Assembly: GCA_030549495.1 (NCBI GenBank)
Contig: JAUIRK010000148.1
Span: forward strand, 1 to 64,000
Source of the DNA: Nectonema munidae
Taxonomy: Eukaryota > Nematomorpha > Nectonematoida > Nectonematidae
Length of the DNA: 64,000 nucleotides
Reading direction: 5' to 3'
Part shown: positions 55,966 through 64,000 of the stretch, piece after piece
Layout of the letters: each line of letters begins with the position of its first letter
Position numbering within the stretch: the stretch's first letter is position 1
Made by a program: the position numbers and the translations under genes
Notes under the pieces: model-generated
Database searches by the model: none
Told to the model about the DNA's origin: nothing
Seen by the model: only the letters and a program-made list of their open reading frames with translations

Positions 55966-55990
55966 TGTGAAGAAAATTGACGTGAAAAGT

Positions 55991-56725
55991 AAGTAACGTG
56001 AAAAAGCGAGAGAGAAAAAGAGTAATGGGCCTGTGCGTGGCTGCCTTATATACTTGGTGGAGCAGCGGAAGCCCGGGCTGGCTCGCTATTGGACGGGCAG
56101 TTAGCAGCTTCTCCTGTTAACAAGGGGGCGTAGCCCGTCTTTTTGCCAAGCTTTCTTGACCAATGAGAAGAATCTTCTGCTGTCGTCTTGGCGCCAAGTG
56201 GGCAGTCGATAGGGTCTATCTCCATGGCATTGTCCCCCAGTGTTGGAGCTGCTTTTTTATTATAAATTTATTAAAAGATGGGCAAGAGGGGAAAACACAC
56301 AAAAAGATATAAAAAGACACAATAATATGTTCAGGGAAGGAATCCTTCTTGGTATTGCGCATCATCAGGGATCCAGTGAGCGTTCGGATATCTTTGTGCT
56401 TTCGTCTTGGCCCAAGCAGCTATTATTGGGGACTGGAAAGCCTTTGTGAGGCCTTTGTAGCATCAAGGGAGTGGTGGGTGGGAAGTAACGTGAAAAAGCG
56501 AGAGAGAAAAAGAGTAATGGGCCTGTGCGTGGCTGCCTTATATACTTGGTGGAGCAGCGGAAGCCCGGGCTGGCTCGCTATTGGACGGGCAGTTAGCAGC
56601 TTCTCCTGTTAACAAGGGGGCGTAGCCCGTCCTTTTGCCAAGCTTTCTTGACCAATGAGAAGAATCTTCTGCTGTCGTCTTGGCGCCAAGTGGGCAGTCG
56701 ATAGGGTCTATCTCCATGGCATTGT
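55991..56725 (-). promoter_or_regulatory. Junction cassette unit 3/4
   Basis: Repeats at 55991-56233 and 56483-56725 around the poly(A) segment. The segment has AAAAGATGGGC where units 2 and 3 have AAAAAATGGGC, grouping units 4 and 5 with unit 1 at this site. Confidence 0.8.
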
Positions 56726-59517
56726 GGTTCCATTGCACAGGCTCTGTGGGGGAGAACTTCTTCATCCTATCTTCAGTGATCCACTTGAAGGTTTGTAGGA
56801 TTTGTCCGAAGAAGTCTCTCCAAACTTTGGAGTCCAAAGTGATCTGGCAGTCCCAGATGTTGAGGGCGTGGCTCTTGGCCGAAGATTGGCGGCGGGACGG
56901 CTCGTCCGCCGGGTTGTCTTCCGACTTTATGTATTCGATTGAGGAGCGCAGAGCATCTTTCCAGTCACTGGAGGCTTCTAGCCAGAGAAGCAGGATGCCT
57001 TGTCTCCAAGAGCTGCTGCCCAGTTTGCGGATGGCTCCAATCGCGGCCATTGAGTCCGAAAGGATCTTTCGGGATGGCCACGTGAAGTGCGCTAGGATGA
57101 TGGCGAGGAGCTCGAGGTCAGTGATGTTCCATTCAGGGGCCTCCACAAGGAAGCACCAGGAGCCCTCTTCTGTGTGGAAACCAAGCGCCATCAGGGATGC
57201 GTCCACGTGAACTTCACCACTGAGTGGCCGGGTTCTGGCCAAGCTCCAGGGAACCAGGATGGTGTCCATCACGTAGGGCAGGGCCAGCTGGACCAGCTGG
57301 CCATAGGAGGCGAGATCTTCCCAATGATACAGGTTGGAGATGATCCTGAACCTTCCAGGGAGCGTTGCAGCGTAGTAGTTCAGGATACCCATGATCTTCT
57401 GTCTCCACTTGAGGGGGACCTCCGGACAGCTTTGTGCCAACAAAAAGGCGCAGAGTGCCCGGAGGAGGGCCTCTTTCTTGGCGTCTGGGACACCCATCGT
57501 CCTGTTGCCAAGATCGAGGCGGGCCCCGAGAAACTCGAGGGCTTGTGTGGGCTGCACGATGGACTTGTTCATGTTGATGCGGATTCCGCATTCCTCCTGC
57601 AGGAAGGAGGTGAACTGGCTGGTGATCCGGCCAGCCAGGTCTTGGGAGTCGGCTAAGAGAAGAAAATCGTCCAAATAGACGACGATCTTGACTCTGGGTC
57701 CTAGGGGGAGGGGGAGTCTGGCCTTGAAGGTGCCGATCAGACGACGCATCGTGTTCTGGAGGACTGCTGGGCTGAAGCTTGCTCCCATCGGGAGTCTGGT
57801 AAATTGCCAGACGCGACCGCCCAATTTGATGCAAAAGCAATTCCTCTACGCCGATTGGATACGGATCCCGTAGAAGGCGTTGGAAAGGTCCAGTCTGGTG
57901 GCCCAGGTGAAATTATCGGGGATAAACCTTAACTGATAGGGTGCTGTCAAGCGGATCGGCGGGGTTACAAAGAGATCTTTGGTGAAGCCAAAGTCCGCTA
58001 CCAGCCGAGTCTTTCCGTTGGCCTTCGGAACCAGGAAGCAGGGGGAGATGATTCTGGGTTTTCTGGCTAGTTCCAAAATGCCGTGGCTGACTAGCTTTGG
58101 CAGTACCTGCTGTTCCAAGAAAACCCTTTGCCCCACTGGCGGTTTCGAGAACCTCGAGAAGGAGTGAAAAGGCAGGTTGGAAGATAATTTGGGCTTGTAG
58201 CCCCGCCCTAGTATGTTGAGGATACCTCTGTGCTTGAGGTCCCTAGGGGGCCTGAAGAGGGGGGCGGAGACCTGGAAAGAGGCGTTAGCCGGCAGTTCCA
58301 AAAGCCTAGCGGATACCGTGTAGGACTTGAGGAGGTTTTTGCATGAGGCAATGTCGATTATTGACTGGATCTGGCCCTCATCTGGATCCGGGCAGGGGGT
58401 TTTCCTCTGGGTCAAAGGACATGACCTGTGAGAAGATGTTCTTCCAGAATCTGGGAGGGAACAGGGCTTTGTTTGCCTCATAAAACTCCAATAGGGCTCC
58501 TGGATGAGCGGGGATAAAGAAACTTTGTCCACCCGCTTGCACCGTAATGGAGCCATCCGACTGGAAGGTGAAGGTGGGCAGTGCCGCCGGATCGGCGGGG
58601 TCGGGGAGGAGGATGTTGAGGGGTGGCAGCGTGGGGGGCTCCGCTGAGTCCTCTGAGACCAGGGTCGGCTGGCCGTCGACGATTCTGATCTTAGTCTGAA
58701 TCAGCCTGGACGGATGGGTCGCCACAGGTTGAGGGGGAGACTGGGGGATTGGCGGTGGTGTCCTGGTGATTGTAGGTTGTCCCTCTGAGACCTTGATGAA
58801 AGACTGGACCAGCCTTGGCGGTGTGGAAGAGGGAGGTGGGATCTCTGGGACGGGAAGGGGGAGCCCAACGGGCAGCCCCAGATCCTGGAGAAAACCACCC
58901 TCGGGAACTCTGAACGAAGGGCCTTCGATTGGAGAGGATATTATTAGGCTATCAAGGGGGAGTAGCTCCGGAGAGGGTGGCTCTGGGCTAGGAGGGACGT
59001 ACGGATCGTAACCGTGTGGGTGTTCTGAGGGAGAGACCAAAGGCCGTACTCCGTCAGGTGGGATGCCCTCCGACAGAAGGGGAGGGGGGGATCTGAGAAT
59101 GCGATCCGACCCCGGCTGATCCGATGGATCATATCCGTAGGGGAAGTGAACTGACCGCCTCCCAGACGCCCAGGCCTCCGCAGGGAGGTCCGAACCGGGT
59201 GGTGGGGGCATGGACTCAGCCACAGGGGGTGGCGAGACCAGCCTTATGTGCCTGGAACCCAGGGGCGGGGAGGTAGCGCTAGGTGGTCCTTAACCCACCG
59301 GAAAACCGGAATCCGGCCGGCCGATGCGCCAGTCCGGTGGGAGCGTGGTCATGGGGGAGCCAGGATCAGACTCCGGAGACGGTGACGGGGAAGGCTGTGG
59401 GCCACAGCAGAAATAGGAGGTCAGGCGATACCTCCTGGAGCCAGTTGCCTTACTTCTTGCGGGTATTTTGGGCCGCTGGCCGAAAACGGCCGCGACCGCG
59501 GGCGGAGGGAACCTCAC
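56538..59517 (-). pseudogene. pol-like region, unit 4
   Basis: Same parts as unit 1. Broken in a few places. The RT-RNase H half is readable throughout. Confidence 0.82.
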
Positions 59518-60265
59518 GGGTGCTGGCAGCTGGCCTGGTTAGGTCCATACCGGTTATCCCGGCAATGGACAGAAGGGACGGGGCCTGGTGATGGACATTG
59601 GTCCATGTTGAATGTGCAGCAATCACGTGCGTTCTGAGCATGCTATTGAGCTCAGAAAGCACATCCAAGGGTAAGTTACCCAGAAAAGGCCGGAGGGTTT
59701 CTAGATAGAAAAGCATAACATCATCTTTGATGTTGAGATCCTTAGCCTTTGCGAGTTCTAAGATCACTCGCACCCGGCGGTCTGCGAGGACGTGAGGAGG
59801 GGTGGAGTACACGCTAGGATCAACATGATCCGCTGTGGCGTAACCTGCGGGCAGGGAGCCAGGGAGCGGACCAGATAGCGATGATGAGGGGAAGGGTACA
59901 CCCTGGGTCGCTGGGACGGACGACCTAGAGGGGAGCGAAGGTGACACTACTGAAGAGGAATCACTTACAGTAGGAGCAAACGACGAAGAAAAACTGGATT
60001 GCGCCGTAGAAAGTAGAGGAGAGAAGGAGGTAGACGGGTCTGTTCCCGTTGACACGGTGCGATTGGGCACTACTTGCCCATCCAGAGCCGTTAGACGGGA
60101 CTCAATCCGTTGCAGCTGCGACGTGATGGAGAGCAATGTGGAGTTGAAGTCAGGCAGATTCACTGTGCAGGCAGGGAGTGATTTGCCATCATCCTTCGAG
60201 CTTTCATGATGAGAGGTTGTGTTTCTGTGGGATGCTGTTGTGTGAGACGCGGGGGTCTTGGACAT
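59450..60265 (-). CDS. ORF1, gag/core-like protein, unit 4
   Basis: Whole-looking 271-residue copy with a handful of conservative replacements relative to unit 1 (for example Met to Ile in the coiled coil). It is the most diverged ORF1 in the window, though still about 98% or more identical. Confidence 0.7.
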   Translation of the reverse strand: MSKTPASHTTASHRNTTSHHESSKDDGKSLPACTVNLPDFNSTLLSITSQLQRIESRLTALDGQVVPNRTVSTGTDPSTSFSPLLSTAQSSFSSSFAPTVSDSSSVVSPSLPSRSSVPATQGVPFPSSSLSGPLPGSLPAGYATADHVDPSVYSTPPHVLADRRVRVILELAKAKDLNIKDDVMLFYLETLRPFLGNLPLDVLSELNSMLRTHVIAAHSTWTNVHHQAPSLLSIAGITGMDLTRPAASTREVPSARGRGRFRPAAQNTRKK

Positions 60266-60290
60266 TGTGAAGAAAATTGACGTGAAAAGT

Positions 60291-61025
60291 AAGTAACGTG
60301 AAAAAGCGAGAGAGAAAAAGAGTAATGGGCCTGTGCGTGGCTGCCTTATATACTTGGTGGAGCAGCGGAAGCCCGGGCTGGCTCGCTATTGGACGGGCAG
60401 TTAGCAGCTTCTCCTGTTAACAAGGGGGCGTAGCCCGTCCTTTTGCCAAGCTTTCTTGACCAATGAGAAGAATCTTCTGCTGTCGTCTTGGCGCCAAGTG
60501 GGCAGTCGATAGGGTCTATCTCCATGGCATTGTCCCCCAGTGTTGGAGCTGCTTTTTTATTATAAATTTATTAAAAGATGGGCAAGAGGGGAAAACACAC
60601 AAAAAGATATAAAAAGACACAATAATATGTTCAGGGAAGGAATCCTTCTTGGTATTGCGCATCATCAGGGATCCAGTGAGCGTTCGGATATCTTTGTGCT
60701 TTCGTCTTGGCCCAAGCAGCTATTATTGGGGACTGGAAAGCCTTTGTGAGGCCTTTGTAGCATCAAGGGAGTGGTGGGTGGGAAGTAACGTGAAAAAGCG
60801 AGAGAGAAAAAGAGTAATGGGCCTGTGCGTGGCTGCCTTATATACTTGGTGGAGCAGCGGAAGCCCGGGCTGGCTCGCTATTGGACGGGCAGTTAGCAGC
60901 TTCTCCTGTTAACAAGGGGGCGTAGCCCGTCCTTTTGCCAAGCTTTCTTGACCAATGAGAAGAATCTTCTGCTGTCGTCTTGGCGCCAAGTGGGCAGTCG
61001 ATAGGGTCTATCTCCATGGCATTGT
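60291..61025 (-). promoter_or_regulatory. Junction cassette unit 4/5
   Basis: Repeats at 60291-60533 and 60783-61025 around the poly(A) segment. Same promoter words as in the other junctions. Confidence 0.8.
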
Positions 61026-63816
61026 GGTTCCATTGCACAGGCTCTGTGGGGGAGAACTTCTTCATCCTATCTTCAGTGATCCACTTGAAGGTTTGTAGGA
61101 TTTGGCCGAAGAAGTCTCTCCAAACTTTGGAGTCCAAAGTGATCTGGCAGTCCCAGATGTTGAGGGCGTGGCTCTTGGCCGAAGATTGGCGGCGGGACGG
61201 CTCGTCCGCCGGGTTGTCTTCCGACTTTATGTATTCGATTGAGGAGCGCAGAGCATCTTTCCAGTCACTGGAGGCTTCTAGCCAGAGAAGCAGGATGCCT
61301 TGTCTCCAAGAGCTGCTGCCCAGTTTGCGGATGGCTCCAATCGCGGCCATTGAGTCCGAAAGGATCTTTCGGGATGGCCACGTGAAGTGCGCTAGGATGA
61401 TGGCGAGGAGCTCGAGGTCAGTGATGTTCCATTCAGGGGCCTCCACAAGGAAGCACCAGGAGCCCTCTTCTGTGTGGAAACCAAGCGCCATCAGGGATGC
61501 GTCCATGTGAACTTCACCACTGAGTGGCCGGGTTCTGGCCAAGCTCCAGGGAACCAGGATGGTGTCCATCACGTAGGGCAGGGCCAGCTGGACCAGCTGG
61601 CCATAGGAGGCGAGATCTTCCCAATGATACAGGTTGGAGATGATCCTGAACCTTCCAGGGAGCGTTGCAGCGTAGTAGTTCAGGATACCCATGATCTTCT
61701 GTCTCCACTTGAGGGGGACCTCCGGACAGCTTTGTGCCAACAAAAAGGCGCAGAGTGCCCGGAGGAGGGCCTCTTTCTTGGCGTCTGGGACACCCATCGT
61801 CCTGTTGCCAAGATCGAGGCGGGCCCCGAGAAACTCGAGGGCTTGTGTGGGCTGCACGATGGACTTGTCCATGTTGATGCGGATTCCGCATTCCTCCTGC
61901 AGGAAGGAGGTGAACTGGCTGGTGATCCGGCCAGCCAGGTCTTGGGAGTCGGCTAAGAGAAGAAAATCGTCCAAATAGACGACGATCTTGACTCTGGGTC
62001 CTAGGGGGAGGGGGAGTCTGGCCTTGAAGGTGCCGATCAGACGACGCATCGTGTTCTGGAGGACTGCTGGGCTGAAGCTTGCTCCCATCGGGAGTCTGGT
62101 AAATTGCCAGACGCGACCGCCCAATTTGATGCAAAAGCAATTCCTCTACGCCGATTGGATACGGATCCCGTAGAAGGCGTCGGAAAGGTCCAGTCTGGTG
62201 GCCCAGGTAAAATTATCGGGGATAAACCTTAACTGATAGGGTGCTGTCAAGCGGATCGGCGGGGTTACAAAGAGATCTTTGGTGAAGCCAAAGTCCGCTA
62301 CCAGCCGAGTCTTTCCGTTGGCCTTCGGAACCAGGAAGCAGGGGGAGATGATTCTGGGTTTTCTGGCTAGTTCCAAAATGCCGTGGCTGACTAGCTTTGG
62401 CAGTACCTGCTGTTCCAAGAAAACCCTTTGCCCCACTGGCGGTTTCGAGAACCTCGAGAAGGAGTGAAAAGGCAGGTTGGAAGATAATTTGGGCTTGTAG
62501 CCCCGCCCTAGTATGTTGAGGATACCTCTGTGCTTGAGGTCCCTAGGGGGCCTGAAGAGGGGGGCGGAGACCTGGAAAGAGGCGTTAGCCGGCAGTTCCA
62601 AAAGCCTAGCGGATACCGTGTAGGACTTGAGGAGGTTTTTGCATGAGGCAATGTCGATTATTGACTGGATCTGGCCCTCATCTGGATCCGGGCAGGGGTT
62701 TTCCTCTGGGTCAAAGGACATGACCTGTGAGAAGATGTTCTTCCAAAATCTGGGAGGGAACAGGGCTTTGTTTGCCTCATAAAACTCCAATAGGGCTCCT
62801 GGATGAGCGGGGATAAAGAAACTTTGTCCACCCGCTTGCACCGTAATGGAGCCATCCGACTGGAAGGTGAAGGTGGGCAGTGCCGCCGGATCAGCGGGGT
62901 CGGGGAGGAGGATGTTGAGGGGTGGCAGCGTGGGGGGCTCCACTGAGTCCTCTGAGACCAGGGTCGGCTGGCCGTCGACGATTCTGATCTTAGTCTGAAT
63001 CAGCCTGGGCGGATGGGTCGCCAGAGGTTGAGGGGGAGACTGGGGGATTGGCGGTGGTGTCCTGGTGATTGTAGGTTGTCCCTCTGAGACCTTGATGAAA
63101 GACTGGACCAGCCTTGGCGGTGTGGAAGAGGGAGGTGGGATCTCTGGGACGGGAAGGGGGAGCCCAACGGGCAGCCCCAGATCCTGGAGAAAACCACCCT
63201 CGGGAACTCTGAACGAAGGGCCTTCGATTGGAGAGGATATTATTAGGCTATCAAGGGGGAGTAGCTCCGGAGAGGGTGGCTCTGGGCTAGGAGGGACGTA
63301 CGGATCGTAACCGTGTGGGTGTTCTGAGGGAGAGACCAAAGGCCGTACTCCGTCAGGAGGGATGCCCTCCGACAGAAGGGGAGGGGGGGATCTGAGAATG
63401 CGATCCGACCCCGGTTGATCCGATGGATCATATCCGTAGGGGAAGTGAACTGACCGCCTCCCAGACGCCCAGGCCTCCGCAGGGAGGTCCGAACCGGGTG
63501 GTGGGGGCATGGACTCAGCCACAGGGGGTGGCGAGACCAGCCTTATGTGCCTGGAACCCAGGGGCGGGAAGGTAGCGCTAGGTGGTCCATAACCCACCGG
63601 AAAACCGGAATCCGGCCGGCCGATGCGCCAGTCCGGTGGGAGCGTGGTCATGGGGGAGCCAGGATCAGACTCCGGGGACAGTGACGGGGAAGGCTGTGGG
63701 CCACAGCAGAAATAGGAGGTCAGGCGATACCTCCTGGAGCCAGTTGCCTTACTTCTTGCGGGTATTTTGGGCCGCTGGCCGAAAACGGCCGCGACCGCGG
63801 GCGGAGGGAACCTCAC
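60838..63816 (-). pseudogene. pol-like region, unit 5
   Basis: Same parts as unit 1, with about one break. With unit 1 it is the better preserved of the five. Confidence 0.82.
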
Positions 63817-64000
63817 GGGTGCTGGCAGCTGGCCTGGTTAGGTCCATACCGGTTATCCCGGCAATGGACAGAAGGGACGGGGCCTGGTGATGGACATTGG
63901 TCCATGTTGAATGTGCAGCAATCACGTGCGTTCTGAGCATGCTATTGAGCTCAGAAAGCACATCCAAGGGTAAGTTACCCAGAAAAGGCCGGAGGGTTTC
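63749..64000 (-). CDS. ORF1, gag/core-like, unit 5 (partial, window edge)
   Basis: Only the C-terminal part lies in the window: the end of the helical domain (SELNSMLRTHVIAAHSTWTN) and the basic RGRGRFRP tail. The rest is beyond 64000. Confidence 0.7.
   Translation of the reverse strand, partial: ETLRPFLGNLPLDVLSELNSMLRTHVIAAHSTWTNVHHQAPSLLSIAGITGMDLTRPAASTREVPSARGRGRFRPAAQNTRKK

Larger units (their letters stand above)
51961..56260 (-). mobile_element. RT-RNase H retroelement, tandem unit 3
   Basis: Third copy, 4300 bp. ORF1 looks whole; pol looks broken in a few places. It is closest to units 2 and 4. Confidence 0.88.
56261..60560 (-). mobile_element. RT-RNase H retroelement, tandem unit 4
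   Basis: Fourth copy, 4300 bp. ORF1 looks whole; pol looks broken in a few places. Its left 243-bp repeat carries the same base as the right one at the one site where the pair differs in unit 1, so the pair is identical there. Confidence 0.88.
60561..64000 (-). mobile_element. RT-RNase H retroelement, tandem unit 5 (cut by window)
   Basis: About 3.4 kb of a fifth copy, cut inside ORF1 by the window edge. Pol looks broken in about one place. It shares several variants with unit 1 rather than with units 2-4. The array evidently continues to the right. Confidence 0.85.

Noticed and set aside
43365-64000. Standard LTR retrotransposon of Gypsy or BEL type
   Set aside because: No protease, integrase or zinc knuckle was recognised, and the 243-bp repeats do not begin TG and end CA. 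The poly(A) segment lies outside the repeat.
43365-64000. Penelope-like element, because of the tandem copies
   Set aside because: The RT carries a YLDD box followed by a clear RNase H domain, and no GIY-YIG endonuclease was seen.

Overview
The window is AT-rich animal DNA, most likely from an arthropod; a copepod would fit, but that is inference. It holds one clear host gene, several kilobases of satellite DNA, a dense layer of decayed transposons, and a GC-rich tandem array of a reverse-transcriptase element that fills the right third. No rRNA, tRNA or CRISPR was seen.

Left part (1-20 kb). A satellite scrap at 1-110 is followed by a decayed fragment (425-1381) of a distant relative of the element that forms the right-hand array, then a badly decayed Helitron (about 1600-4430), a FLYWCH-like exon, a MITE (4906-5070), a hAT transposase fragment of ZBED5 type (7084-7740), a non-autonomous element with GGGGCATTTTTT-type repeats, LINE scraps, a minisatellite plus a 119-bp-arm hairpin (10-11.3 kb), and two unrelated tandem repeats (13.8-14.2 kb and 15.1-16.2 kb). 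A Mutator-like transposase gene (16215-19465, + strand) is split by a 5'-truncated Jockey-type LINE on the minus strand.

Middle (21-33 kb). A 1568-bp hAT-type element with a perfect 8-bp target duplication lies just 3' of a host gene on the minus strand. The gene is the THUMPD1/TAN1 orthologue (tRNA ac4C adaptor), in four exons between 28642 and 22802. Beyond it lie dispersed repeats, a piggyBac-like terminus, and a truncated pogo/Tigger transposase inserted at a TA inside a satellite copy.

Right-centre (33-43 kb). A dimeric satellite (about 311-bp higher-order unit, about 6 kb in all) is interrupted by a PGBD3-like piggyBac transposase gene (37621-39836). It is followed by an inverted copy of the 10-kb minisatellite segment.

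Right end (43365-64000). Four full head-to-tail units of about 4.3 kb, and most of a fifth, run past the window edge. Each unit, read on the minus strand, has a 243-bp promoter-bearing repeat, a gag/core-like ORF1 with a basic tail, an overlapping pol-like ORF with a long proline-rich spacer and RT-RNase H, a second 243-bp repeat, and a 3' segment with poly(A) signals. No protease, integrase or tyrosine recombinase is visible. The layout resembles DIRS-like and hepadnavirus-related retroelements more than standard LTR elements. The units are nearly identical and GC-rich, unlike everything around them. They are treated here as fossil or virus-like copies; each looks broken in about one to a few places.
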